A stretch of 40,262 bases of DNA, taken from NCBI GenBank assembly GCA_017435645.1, contig JAFSER010000004.1:1-40262 (forward strand), in the 5' to 3' direction. Shown here in pieces: positions 17,404 to 26,506 of this stretch (the first letter of the stretch is position 1; each line of letters starts with the position of its first letter). The DNA comes from Clostridium sp. (GTDB lineage Bacteria; Bacillota; Clostridia; Clostridiales; Clostridiaceae). A model generated the notes under the pieces. The model searched no databases. It saw only the letters and a list, made by a program, of their open reading frames with translations, and was not told the origin of the DNA. Position numbers and translations under genes: made by a program.

Positions 17404-19029
17404 TCACTCTCCTTGAAAATACACTTTAATATCACCATCAAATTTTATGTTTATTTTTTTATTCATATTATTATCTATACTAGGATAATCACTTCTGTAA
17501 TGTGAACCTCTACTTTCCTTTCTCATATCAATAGCAAGTAAAATAGCCTTTGATAATAATAAATAATTTAATAATCTAAAAGAATATTTAACATTACTAT
17601 AGTCTACTTTTTCCTTAAGCTTAATATTTTCTTTAATATTATCTAACTCTAAAATAGCCTTTCTTAATTTACTTCCTTCTTTTTCGATCATTGCATTATT
17701 AAACATAATATCCTTAATTTTATTAATTAAATTCTTTGATTCTTCTATTTCAAAAATTTCAAATTCTATTTCTTCTATTCTGTCATGAGTATTATTTTTA
17801 ACATATGAACTTGCATTATTACCAGCAATAATACCAAAAACTAAAGCATTTGCTGTTGATAGTCCACCTATTCTATCTGCTCCATGCATACCTCCAGTAC
17901 ATTCACCTGCTGCATATAACCCATTTATTCCAGTTTCTGCTTTAGAATTAATATAAATTCCACCATTAGCCGCATGAAAAAATACTCCAATATTTATGTC
18001 ATCATCCATAGTTAGATGTTTATTTTCTTTTAACCATTTAAAATATACTTTTATAAATTCTGGAGAATTGTTTTTTAATTCTTTTTTATATTTTATTTGT
18101 ACTCCTTTTTCATTCTTCAAAAATTCATTAAATATAGCATAATCAATTTCCCTAGAAGATAGCCTAGATGTAAAAGGACCATAAGTTGATCTTAAATCTA
18201 GCTTTTCTTCTATATACTCAATATTCCTAAAAATATCTTCGCCATTCGAGTTAGTAGCTTGAATATATTTAAATGTTTTTTCATTAAATATAGTCTTATA
18301 ACTTGGACTAATAAATCCTGGCATCATTTGCATAAACTCAAGATTTGTTAGATTACATCCTTTTTTTAATGCAATAGCTTGCATACTTCCAATAACATCG
18401 GCTGTATTTAAACTATACTTAAATAAGTTACCTAAGCCACCACTAGCAATAACTATAGATTTGCAACTAATAAACTCAATATTTTTATTATCTCTTATTA
18501 GCACTACACCCTTTATTTCATCATTAATTTTGACTATATCTATAACTTCTGAAAAAGGATATTTTATTATATTTTCATTATCTAAAAGTTTTTTAAATAT
18601 TTCTTTTCCTTCATTTGATACTAAACCATTCCATTGTCTTTTTTTATAATCAAAGCATGGAATAAATTCTTTTTCATCTTCGTTATCAGGACTTATAAGA
18701 TTAATTCCAAGTCCCTTCAAATATTCCTTTGACTTATTAATATTTTCTACAAAAGTTTTTACTAACTCCTTATCTACTACATCACAACCTACTTTTATTA
18801 TTGTGTTTATAAAATCTTCTATATCATCATTATGTTCTGGGCTTATCATACCAAAGCCCCATGTTCCTGGATAAAAGCTTGATCCAGATAGAATATTTAC
18901 ACTACTTGAAATTATAACCTTGCTCCCATTTTTTGAAGCTTGAATTGCAGCCATAACTCCTGCAATCCCAGCTCCTATTATAAAAACATCACATTCAATG
19001 TTACTTTTTAGATTTATCTTATATTTCAT
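17404..19029 (-). CDS. FAD-dependent oxidoreductase, fumarate reductase/NadB-like flavoprotein
   Basis: A 541-residue soluble flavoprotein. The N-terminal dinucleotide fold is VFIIGAGIAGVMAAIQAS (15-32). Catalytic-type residues of the SdhA/FrdA/NadB family are present: His352 in HAANGG, Arg293 in SSREIDYAI, and Arg386 in HGADRIGG. The C-terminus has RKESRGSHYRSDYP. There is no heme or FMN domain, no signal peptide and no partner iron-sulfur subunit nearby. Its start overlaps the end of nanA by 11 nt, so it belongs to the sialic acid operon. It is not a known Nan enzyme. Aspartate oxidase is possible but nadA and nadC are absent. I infer a redox step on a modified sialic acid, such as an unsaturated or oxidised form. 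Confidence 0.82.
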   Translation of the reverse strand: MKYKINLKSNIECDVFIIGAGIAGVMAAIQASKNGSKVIISSSVNILSGSSFYPGTWGFGMISPEHNDDIEDFINTIIKVGCDVVDKELVKTFVENINKSKEYLKGLGINLISPDNEDEKEFIPCFDYKKRQWNGLVSNEGKEIFKKLLDNENIIKYPFSEVIDIVKINDEIKGVVLIRDNKNIEFISCKSIVIASGGLGNLFKYSLNTADVIGSMQAIALKKGCNLTNLEFMQMMPGFISPSYKTIFNEKTFKYIQATNSNGEDIFRNIEYIEEKLDLRSTYGPFTSRLSSREIDYAIFNEFLKNEKGVQIKYKKELKNNSPEFIKVYFKWLKENKHLTMDDDINIGVFFHAANGGIYINSKAETGINGLYAAGECTGGMHGADRIGGLSTANALVFGIIAGNNASSYVKNNTHDRIEEIEFEIFEIEESKNLINKIKDIMFNNAMIEKEGSKLRKAILELDNIKENIKLKEKVDYSNVKYSFRLLNYLLLSKAILLAIDMRKESRGSHYRSDYPSIDNNMNKKINIKFDGDIKVYFQGE

Positions 19030-19948
19030 CTAAGAATTCTACACCTGTAATGTTATAAGTTTCCTTTATATTCTTAAGACCAGCTCTAAACTCTTCTGCC
19101 TTAGCTTCATCTAAGTTTTCAAATGGGCTACGACAAATACCTGCATTTATGCCTCTCCAATTTAATATAGTCTTCATTCCTGCATAGAATGATGGTAGTT
19201 GTAAACAATACATTATAATTTCAATAGCTTGTCTTTGAAGTTTAGTTGCTTCATCTATATCTTTATTGTCTACTGCTTTCTTTATATTAATAAATAATTC
19301 TGGCATTATGTTATAGAATGATCCTATTATTCCATCTGCCCCTGATAATAATCCTGAAACAGCCATTTCATCTGCTCCAGAGTATACTAAAAAGTCTTCT
19401 CCAACTTCATCCTTTATTTGAGTTATTTCATAATGAGCTAATGCTGTATATTTTATACCTTTAACATTTTCAATAGCTGCTAATCTCTTTATAGCATTCA
19501 TTCCTAATAATCCAACTAGTGGAACATTATAAACTATCATTGGTAGGCTACAAGCATTAGCTATTTCTGTATAATAATTTACTATTTGATTTTCATTAAA
19601 TTTCCAATAGAAAGGAGGTACACTTGAAATTCCATCTGCTCCAACTTCTTCAGCGTGTTTTGCTAATTCTATAGAAAGCTTAGTTCCTATAGCACCAACA
19701 TGAACAACAACTGGAACTCTACCTTTATTTTCATCCATAACTATTTCTACTACTCTTTTTCTTTCTTCACTACTCATAGTAAAGCCTTCTCCTGTAGATC
19801 CAGTTAAATATAAACCATCTACCCCTTTACTAATTAAGTAAGAAACAAGCTCACGCATTCCTTTTTCATCAATTTCTTCATTTTTATCAAAGGCTGTTAA
19901 TACTGCTGGAATCACACCTTTAAAATCTTTAATATCAAATTTACTCAT
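19019..19948 (-). CDS. nanA: N-acetylneuraminate lyase
   Basis: A 309-residue DHDPS-superfamily aldolase that splits Neu5Ac into ManNAc and pyruvate. The pyruvate-binding GSTGEG (Ser51, Thr52), Tyr140 in VYNVP and the Schiff-base Lys166 in KGIKYTA are all in place. The sequence around KYTALAHYE and SGADE fits the NAL subgroup rather than DapA. Its ATG overlaps the end of the upstream ATPase gene by 8 nt, showing tight coupling of uptake and cleavage. Confidence 0.95.
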   Translation of the reverse strand: MSKFDIKDFKGVIPAVLTAFDKNEEIDEKGMRELVSYLISKGVDGLYLTGSTGEGFTMSSEERKRVVEIVMDENKGRVPVVVHVGAIGTKLSIELAKHAEEVGADGISSVPPFYWKFNENQIVNYYTEIANACSLPMIVYNVPLVGLLGMNAIKRLAAIENVKGIKYTALAHYEITQIKDEVGEDFLVYSGADEMAVSGLLSGADGIIGSFYNIMPELFINIKKAVDNKDIDEATKLQRQAIEIIMYCLQLPSFYAGMKTILNWRGINAGICRSPFENLDEAKAEEFRAGLKNIKETYNITGVEFLDEI

Positions 19949-20969
19949 TTTTATCCTCCTTAATATTTATGTCTGCTAAATGACATGCTACATAATGTTC
20001 TTTACCATCAATAATATATTTTTTTAATAATGGTCTTTCTCTTTTACAAATTTCCATACACTTTTTGCATCTAGGATGGAAGTTACATCCCGATGGTGGA
20101 TTTACTGGACTAGGTACATCTCCTTCCAATACTATCCTCTTACTTTTTTTACTTAAATCAGCTATAGGAATTGCTGATAATAAAGCCTCCGTGTATGGAT
20201 GTAAATAATTTGAAAATACTTCTTCTGTATCTGATAGTTCAACTATTCTTCCTAAGTACATAACTGCAATCCTATCACTTATATATTCAACTACACTTAA
20301 ATCATGAGTAATAAAAATATAAGTTAAATTTCTTTCTTCCTTAATTTTTTTTAATAAATTAAGGACTTGAGCTTGTATTGAAACATCTAAAGCTGAAACT
20401 GACTCATCACAAATAATTAACTCTGGATTAACACATAAAGCTCTAGCTATTCCAATTCTTTGTCTTTGACCACCAGAAAATTCATGAGGATATCTATCCA
20501 TATATTCTCTACGCATATTAACAGCCTCAAGAATATCTCCAATTATCATTCTTCTTTGCATTTTATCTTTAACTCCAAATTTCTTTAGAGGATCTGATAA
20601 AGATTGATAAATTGTGAAAGCTGGATTTAAAGATGAATGTGGATCTTGGAAAACTATTTGCATCTTTTTTCTTGCTAAATCCATTTCTTCTGAATTTAAT
20701 GTTAGTAAATTTTTCTTACCAACATTTCCTTGGAAATCATAGTTCATTTCACCAGAAGTAGGCTTTACTAACTGAAGAATTGATTTCCCTAAGGTCGTTT
20801 TACCACAACCTGATTCCCCTACTAATCCCAAGGTTTCACCTCTATAAATAGTTAAGTTAATATCATTTACAGCTTGTACAAATCTAGTTGGTTTCTTAAA
20901 CATACTATCCTTAATTGGGAAATGTGTTTGCAAGCCTTTAAGTTCTAATAAAACTTCCTTATTTTCCAA
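19941..20969 (-). CDS. ABC transporter ATPase (DppF/OppF type; SatD-like role)
   Basis: A 342-residue ATPase with Walker A GESGCGKTT, signature FSGGQRQRIGIA and Walker B LIICDESVSALD (Ser in place of the usual Pro, a common variant). The C-terminal extension has the Cys-rich CNFHPRCKKCMEIC of oligopeptide-type ATPases. It pairs with the ATPase at 20959, overlapping it by 11 nt. In SatABCD-type systems this peptide-like transporter carries sialic acid; context makes that the likely substrate here. Confidence 0.9.
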   Translation of the reverse strand: MENKEVLLELKGLQTHFPIKDSMFKKPTRFVQAVNDINLTIYRGETLGLVGESGCGKTTLGKSILQLVKPTSGEMNYDFQGNVGKKNLLTLNSEEMDLARKKMQIVFQDPHSSLNPAFTIYQSLSDPLKKFGVKDKMQRRMIIGDILEAVNMRREYMDRYPHEFSGGQRQRIGIARALCVNPELIICDESVSALDVSIQAQVLNLLKKIKEERNLTYIFITHDLSVVEYISDRIAVMYLGRIVELSDTEEVFSNYLHPYTEALLSAIPIADLSKKSKRIVLEGDVPSPVNPPSGCNFHPRCKKCMEICKRERPLLKKYIIDGKEHYVACHLADINIKEDKNE

Positions 20970-21993
20970 CTTCCATCACCTCTTTCTTTTTATTATTCTC
21001 TAGTACTTCCTTGTACTTATAGCAACGTACCATATGACTATTACTAATATGCATTTCTTCAGGCATTTTATTACACTCTTTACATGCATAATTGCATCTT
21101 GGTGCAAATTGACACCCCTTTGGTCTATCATATGGATCTGGTGTTGAACCCTTTATTGGACTTAAATCTTGATTTTTCCCTTTTCCTAAAATAGGAATAG
21201 ACTTAAGTAATGCTTCTGTATATGGATGAGCTGGCATAGTTAAAATTTCTTCAACTGTACCACTTTCAATAATATTTCCCATATACATAACTGCAACATC
21301 ATCTGCAAGCTCACTTACAACACCCATGTCATGAGTAATTAACATTATTGCTGTATCATTTTCTTTTTTAAGCTTATCCATTAGCTCAAAAATCTGTGCT
21401 TGTATAGTAACATCTAATGCTGTAGTGGGTTCATCTGCAATAAGTACCTTAGGATTACAGCTCATAGCCATAGCTATCATTGCTCTTTGCCTCATTCCTC
21501 CTGAGAATTGATGAGGAAACTCTTTAATTCTTTGCTCTGGAAATGGTATTCCCATATCCTTTAATAGATTTAAAGTTCTTTCCTTTGCTTCTTTTTTAGA
21601 AATTTTTTCATGACAAAGAATATTTTCTGCAATTTGATAGCCTACAGTATAAACTGGATTTAAGGCAGTCATTGGATCTTGGAAAATCATTGCAATATCT
21701 TTACCTCTTAATGCCCTCATTTCCTTTCCATTTCTAGAAAGCTTGTCAATTCTTATATCACCTTCATCACTATGATAAATTATTTCTCCCTCTTCTATTC
21801 TTGATAGTTTAGGTAATAATTGCATAATTGATGAAGCTGTTACACTTTTACCACATCCTGATTCTCCAACAATACAAAGTGTTTTACCCTTTTTTATTTT
21901 AAATGAAACCCCATTTATAGCTTTATTACATCTTTGATTAGTATAAAAGAAGGTTTTCAAATTATTAACACTAATTATAGCTCTATCTTCCAC
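20959..21993 (-). CDS. ABC transporter ATPase (DppD/OppD type; SatC-like role)
   Basis: A 344-residue ATPase with Walker A GESGCGKSVTASS, signature FSGGMRQRAMIAM and Walker B VLIADEPTTALD. The C-terminal oligopeptide-ATPase cysteine cluster is CQFAPRCNYACKEC. It follows the DppC-like permease gene by 15 nt and precedes its partner ATPase with an overlap. It powers import together with the two permeases. Confidence 0.92.
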   Translation of the reverse strand: MEDRAIISVNNLKTFFYTNQRCNKAINGVSFKIKKGKTLCIVGESGCGKSVTASSIMQLLPKLSRIEEGEIIYHSDEGDIRIDKLSRNGKEMRALRGKDIAMIFQDPMTALNPVYTVGYQIAENILCHEKISKKEAKERTLNLLKDMGIPFPEQRIKEFPHQFSGGMRQRAMIAMAMSCNPKVLIADEPTTALDVTIQAQIFELMDKLKKENDTAIMLITHDMGVVSELADDVAVMYMGNIIESGTVEEILTMPAHPYTEALLKSIPILGKGKNQDLSPIKGSTPDPYDRPKGCQFAPRCNYACKECNKMPEEMHISNSHMVRCYKYKEVLENNKKKEVMEVGK

Positions 21994-22008
21994 TTATAAA
22001 TTCCTCCT

Positions 22009-22938
22009 TTACCCTTGTTGAGTAGGGTCAGTTGTATCTCTTAAACCATCTCCAAGGAAATTAATACTCATAACAAATAATGATATTACAATACCTACTG
22101 GTAACCATAACCACCAATTATTTTGTAATGTGTACATATCTTGAGATGCATTTAATATATTACCCCAAGTTGCTATTTCAAGTGGCACACCTAATCCTAA
22201 GAAACTAAGTGCTGCTTCTTCTAAGATAAACATAGCTGTACTCAATGTTATATTAACCACAATTGGTCCAATAGCATTAGGTAGCATATGCTTATAACAA
22301 ATAATAAAATCATTTAATCCAAAGGTTTTTAAAGATTGGACATATTCTTCTTCTCTAATAGAAAGAATCTTTGCACGAGTCATACGATATACACTACCCC
22401 AACCCGTTAATATAAATATTATTATTAAATTAGTTAAGCTTTGTCCTAATATCGAAACTAGCATAAGCACTAATATTAGTTGAGGGAATGACATAAATAC
22501 TTCTGATAATCTTAAAACTACCTTATCAAATATTCCACCTTTATAACCTCCATAGCACCCTAATAAAACTCCTATAAAAGCACATCCTAAGGCACTGCCT
22601 AATCCTACCAATATAGATATTCTTCCACCATATAAAACTCTAGCAAATACATCTCTACCAACCTTATCTGTTCCAAAAATATGTTCAGATGAAGGTGCTT
22701 GTAGTACATTCTTCATATCAATTACTAAAGGATCATATTTAGTAAGAAGTGGTGCAAAAATAGATGATAATAAAATAACTAAAAATACTATAATTCCAAC
22801 AACTGCTAATCTATTATTTAAAAGCTTTCTTAAAGAACGATTAACCTTCTTATTCCCTAAAACTCCTGATTCTTCTAATTCTTTTATTTTGTCTAACTTT
22901 CTATCAAATCGACTTCTTTTTTCTCTTACTTCAGCCAT
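22009..22938 (-). CDS. ABC transporter permease (DppC/OppC type)
   Basis: A 309-residue inner-membrane permease. A basic cytoplasmic N-terminus is followed by about six membrane segments. The conserved HIFGTDKVGRDVFARVLYGG and the EAALSFLGLGVP segment are those of DppC/OppC permeases. It forms a heterodimer with the DppB-like protein encoded just upstream (10-nt gap). Confidence 0.93.
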   Translation of the reverse strand: MAEVREKRSRFDRKLDKIKELEESGVLGNKKVNRSLRKLLNNRLAVVGIIVFLVILLSSIFAPLLTKYDPLVIDMKNVLQAPSSEHIFGTDKVGRDVFARVLYGGRISILVGLGSALGCAFIGVLLGCYGGYKGGIFDKVVLRLSEVFMSFPQLILVLMLVSILGQSLTNLIIIFILTGWGSVYRMTRAKILSIREEEYVQSLKTFGLNDFIICYKHMLPNAIGPIVVNITLSTAMFILEEAALSFLGLGVPLEIATWGNILNASQDMYTLQNNWWLWLPVGIVISLFVMSINFLGDGLRDTTDPTQQG

Positions 22939-22948
22939 AATAAACCTC

Positions 22949-23908
22949 CTACTCTAACTTAACTCTAGGGTCAAGTAATGCTGTTAAAATATCTACTAAA
23001 AAACTAGATACTAAAACTGTTGTTACAGTAATAAGTGCTATTATCATAACTAAAGGGTAATTTTGAGAACGTACTGCAGTTGCAAAAGCACTTCCTATAC
23101 CTGGCCATCTAAATATACTCTCAATAACTACTGCTCCCCCTATTAAAGTAGGTAATCTAAATCCTATTAAAACTACAACCGGAGTTAACGCAACTCTAAA
23201 ACCATGAACTAAGTTAACTCTCCATTCTGGTAACCCCTTACTTCTAGCTGTTCTTATATATTCCGCATTCATAGTATCTAACATACTAGAACGTGCATAT
23301 CTCATAACTCCTGCAGTAAGAGAAATTCCTAAAACTAATGCTGGTAATATTAAATACTCATATCTATCAATAAATGCAGTTTTCCCCGGCATCATACGAC
23401 CTCCAACTGGAAGCCAACCTAACCTTAAAGAAAAAATCAATATACATACCATACCAAAGAAAAATTGTGGTATCGAAACACCAAGCATTCCTGCAACAGT
23501 TAATAAATTTTCTGAAAAAGTTCCACGTTTTATTGCACTAAACAAACCTAATACACTACCTAAAATCGTAGAAATTAATAACGCTGCTACAGCTAATTCT
23601 AAAGTTGCTGGTAATAAATCTTTTATTGTTTCTATAATAGGAACTCCACTTGATACACTATATCCAAAATTACCTTTTAAAAGTTCTCCTAACCATCTAA
23701 AATAACGTACTAAAAAAGGATCATTTAAGCCATAGGCAGCACGAATTTCTTCAAGTTTTTCTGGATCAACATTTGCAAGCATTTCTGGACTTATCATATG
23801 CGATACTGCATCACCTGGAGTTAATTCTAGACCTAAATATATGATAAATGTTATTAATATTAACATTGGTATTAGCCCTAGTATTTTCTTAATTATAAAT
23901 TTACCCAT
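22949..23908 (-). CDS. ABC transporter permease (DppB/OppB type)
   Basis: A 319-residue permease with an uncleaved N-terminal helix, a periplasmic-type loop containing ELTPGDAVSHM, and the C-terminal membrane domain with MNAEYIRTARSKGLPEWRV (the EAA-type coupling loop). It is separated from the binding-protein gene by 139 nt that hold a hairpin, which may lower its expression relative to the binding protein. Confidence 0.93.
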   Translation of the reverse strand: MGKFIIKKILGLIPMLILITFIIYLGLELTPGDAVSHMISPEMLANVDPEKLEEIRAAYGLNDPFLVRYFRWLGELLKGNFGYSVSSGVPIIETIKDLLPATLELAVAALLISTILGSVLGLFSAIKRGTFSENLLTVAGMLGVSIPQFFFGMVCILIFSLRLGWLPVGGRMMPGKTAFIDRYEYLILPALVLGISLTAGVMRYARSSMLDTMNAEYIRTARSKGLPEWRVNLVHGFRVALTPVVVLIGFRLPTLIGGAVVIESIFRWPGIGSAFATAVRSQNYPLVMIIALITVTTVLVSSFLVDILTALLDPRVKLE

Positions 23909-23931
23909 ATTATTCCCCCGTTTTTAAAATT

Positions 23932-23964
23932 AAGGAGCTATCACACTTAAGTATGTAGCTCCTT
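23932..23964 (-). terminator. Intercistronic hairpin between binding protein and permease genes
   Basis: AAGGAGCTA is paired with TAGCTCCTT across a 15-nt loop. It lies between the first and second genes of the operon. It probably acts as a partial terminator or RNA-end stabiliser giving extra binding protein, a common arrangement in ABC importers. Confidence 0.6.
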
Positions 23965-24047
23965 TTAATGCAAAAATTTAATTTTTATTTGGAGCTATGT
24001 CATAATTTAAAATCTACTCATACCACAGCTCATTTCATTATAATAAT

Positions 24048-25685
24048 CTAATTTATTACCCAATCTTGTACATTCCAATCATAGTTGAATTGTGGGTTAC
24101 CATATGCTTCAAGTCCTGTTTCTAATCTAGTGCTCTCGATTAAATATATTGGTTGATAATATAGTGGTATTTCAAATAAAGTTTCATTCTCATATTTTTG
24201 TAGTTCATAATATGCTTGTTTTTGAACTTCACTATCCATTGATGCATTAGTTGCATCTATTAAAGCGTTTAATTTTTCATCTTCTGGAGTATGTGAATTG
24301 GTTGGTGATCCTGTTCTATATCTATCATAATATTCATGCATTGATAATGCTGCATTTGCTGCATAACACATATCCCAATCTACAGCACTTGGACCATTTG
24401 TTTGATCTTCTGGTGCTGACCAAAGAATAGTTGCTAAATCTCCTTCAACTAATCTAAAGTTCATTTTAATTCCAACATCTTTTAAGTATGCTTGTATTGA
24501 AGTCATTAAATCTACTGTTGTTTGATCTGTATAATAATAAACTACATCTATTTCATAATTTGCATCCCAATTAGCTTCTGCTAATAACTCTTTTGCTTTT
24601 TCCGGATTATATTCATATTCATTTAATCCATCAACTTTATCTGAACCATTTGGAGTTAAACTATTTGCAGGGACTATAGTTCCATCAAATAAGTTTGCAC
24701 CTATTGTTTCCATATCTATTGCATATCTAATAGCTTGACGAACTCTATAATCTGCTAGTGGAGATTTCGTTCCATCAGGCTTATCAAATTTATTCACATA
24801 GAATAAACGAGTATATCTAACATCAATTTGAGTTAATTTTACATTTGCAGCATCTTTTAAAGCCTTAACATCTGCTACACTCTTAGTATATCCATAATCT
24901 AATAGTCCTGAATTAACATTGTTAACTAAATTAGCATCACTATCTCCAGGGCTTGGGGTTAAGTGAATAGTAAAGCTTGCAACACCATCATAATACTTAT
25001 CAAATGGTACTAAAGTAGTATAATCGTTAAGCTTAACTTCTTCTACTTTAAATGGTCCTGAGCCTACAGGACTTTGGAAGTAATCTGCTTGTTGAATCAT
25101 TAATGGATCAACATCTTCAAAATATTTTTGTGGTAATGGAGCAAATTGAGTAAATGTTAATAATGCATCTGGTGCTACTTTATCAAATGTAATAGTAATT
25201 GTATTACCATCTATTACTATTCCTTCTAATCCATCAGCTTCACCAGCTAAATAAGCTTCACTACCCTTAATTGCTTGGAAAGTACTTAAAAATACTGAAT
25301 TAATTACAGCAGTATTCATTGAATATTCTATACTCCATTTAATATCCTCAGGAGTAATTTTTTCACCATCATGCCAGTAAATATCATCCCTTAAAACAAA
25401 TATTAGTTCTGTTCCATCTTCGCTTAAGGTATATTCTTTTGCTAATTCGCCATGACTTGGATTCAGATTTTCATCTGATTCAATCAAATGGTCATATAGA
25501 ACCTTATTGTAGGTATAAGCACCTGGGTTTAACCAAGGAGTTTCAAAAAATTCTATAGGTCCACCATTAGAATACATAACTTTATCTTCTGTTTCAGCAG
25601 TTTCTGTTTCTTTACTTCCACTACCACATGCCACTAATGATAATGACATTAAGGCAGCCAGGATACAGCTAATAATTTTTTTCAT
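24048..25685 (-). CDS. Extracellular solute-binding lipoprotein, family 5 (SatA-like)
   Basis: A 545-residue lipoprotein with signal peptide and lipobox LVAC (lipid-modified Cys20). The body is the peptide/nickel-type family 5 fold, with segments such as YTLSEDGTELIFVLRDDIYWHDGEKITPEDIKWS and DYRVRQAIRYAID. It is the first gene of the eleven-gene operon, read from the promoter at 25769-25797. Family 5 proteins bind peptides, opines or sugars; the SatA proteins of Haemophilus ducreyi and bifidobacteria bind sialic acid. Context supports that substrate. Confidence 0.9.
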   Translation of the reverse strand: MKKIISCILAALMSLSLVACGSGSKETETAETEDKVMYSNGGPIEFFETPWLNPGAYTYNKVLYDHLIESDENLNPSHGELAKEYTLSEDGTELIFVLRDDIYWHDGEKITPEDIKWSIEYSMNTAVINSVFLSTFQAIKGSEAYLAGEADGLEGIVIDGNTITITFDKVAPDALLTFTQFAPLPQKYFEDVDPLMIQQADYFQSPVGSGPFKVEEVKLNDYTTLVPFDKYYDGVASFTIHLTPSPGDSDANLVNNVNSGLLDYGYTKSVADVKALKDAANVKLTQIDVRYTRLFYVNKFDKPDGTKSPLADYRVRQAIRYAIDMETIGANLFDGTIVPANSLTPNGSDKVDGLNEYEYNPEKAKELLAEANWDANYEIDVVYYYTDQTTVDLMTSIQAYLKDVGIKMNFRLVEGDLATILWSAPEDQTNGPSAVDWDMCYAANAALSMHEYYDRYRTGSPTNSHTPEDEKLNALIDATNASMDSEVQKQAYYELQKYENETLFEIPLYYQPIYLIESTRLETGLEAYGNPQFNYDWNVQDWVIN

Positions 25686-25728
25686 TACAATCCCTCCATC
25701 TCAATCCCATAATATTTTTAATTTCAAC

Positions 25729-25753
25729 TCCAAAATTCTCATTTTTTTTGGAG
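25729..25753. promoter_or_regulatory. Palindrome downstream of the nan operon promoter (candidate operator)
   Basis: CTCCAAAA and TTTTGGAG form an 8-bp perfect inverted repeat separated by 9 nt, just downstream of the expected transcription start. It could be a NanR operator or a leader hairpin. Confidence 0.4.
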
Positions 25754-25768
25754 TATTGCTTCAAAAAA

Positions 25769-25797
25769 ATTATATCATTTTTTGCTATTTTTGTAAA
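25769..25797 (-). promoter_or_regulatory. Sigma-A promoter of the sialic acid operon
   Basis: TTTACA and TATAAT are separated by exactly 17 nt on the minus strand, with TG directly before the -10 region. The start would be near 25762, giving a leader of about 75 nt before the ATG at 25685. Confidence 0.8.
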
Positions 25798-25891
25798 CGT
25801 TCATCAATATATTTAATTCTATTTATGAGTTTTTTTATTATTTATGTATTTTTTTAACATTAGTATAATTTTTCACAATATTTTTTATTTT

Positions 25892-25942
25892 TTTGATATT
25901 TTTTATTATTTTATTAATTTTTTATCAAATCTATTATATAAT
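25892..25942 (+). promoter_or_regulatory. yhcH promoter with an overlapping inverted repeat
   Basis: A TATAAT at 25937-25942 is a good -10; the -35 (TTAATT) is weak, suggesting regulation. TTTGATA (25892-25898) and TATCAAA (25923-25929) form an inverted repeat just upstream that could bind the NanR regulator. Confidence 0.45.
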
Positions 25943-25976
25943 AAGCATAAACTTATTTGAAAAGAGGGATATTTTT

Positions 25977-26426
25977 ATGATAGTAGGGAAAATTAATGAT
26001 TTAATTCGTTACAAAGGATTAAATAAAAATCTAGATACTGCTATAGATTTTATTGTAAATACTGATTTAAATACTCTAGTTGACGGAAGAAATGAAGTAG
26101 ATGGAGATAATGTATTTATTAATAAATTTATTTATACTGGTAATGAGGAAGGTGATGGATTTTTTGAAGGTCATAAAGACTACTTAGATATTCATATGGT
26201 TTTAAGTGGTTGCGAAAAGTTAGGATATGCAGACATATCAGAATTAACAGCAGTTACTGAATATGATAAAAATACTGATTTTACTAAGTTTGAAGGAAAT
26301 ATTAAAAATTACATAAAATTAGAACCTTTAGATTTTGCTTTAACATTTCCTGAAGATATTCATATGCCAAAAATAAAAATAAATGATGAGAAAATTGAAA
26401 AGCTTGTATGTAAAGTACTTTTGTAA
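25977..26426 (+). CDS. yhcH: YhcH/YjgK/YiaL family protein (NanQ-like)
   Basis: A 149-residue cupin-like protein. Metal-ligand-type residues are visible: Glu64, His66 and His73 in EGHKDYLDIH, and His129 in FPEDIHMP. NanQ of E. coli is of this family and speeds the anomer interconversion of sialic acid; others act with EbgC-type pathways. The ATG at 25977 follows AGAGGG, so upstream in-frame residues are not part of it. It is divergent from the import operon and probably co-regulated. Confidence 0.88.
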   Translation: MIVGKINDLIRYKGLNKNLDTAIDFIVNTDLNTLVDGRNEVDGDNVFINKFIYTGNEEGDGFFEGHKDYLDIHMVLSGCEKLGYADISELTAVTEYDKNTDFTKFEGNIKNYIKLEPLDFALTFPEDIHMPKIKINDEKIEKLVCKVLL

Positions 26427-26448
26427 TTGTTTACTTTATTTTTTATAA

Positions 26449-26490
26449 AAATAGTTAAAGGATATCCTAGTAGATATCCTTTAACTATTT
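26449..26490. terminator. Bidirectional terminator between yhcH and nanR
   Basis: A perfect 18-bp inverted repeat, AAATAGTTAAAGGATATC and its complement, surrounds a 6-nt loop between convergent genes. Confidence 0.9.
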
Positions 26491-26506
26491 AACTATACAC
26501 TTATTT

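Noticed and set aside
17404-19029. NadB (L-aspartate oxidase) call
   Set aside because: Active-site residues fit the wider family, but no nadA or nadC is nearby and the gene overlaps nanA, so I kept a general flavoprotein call.
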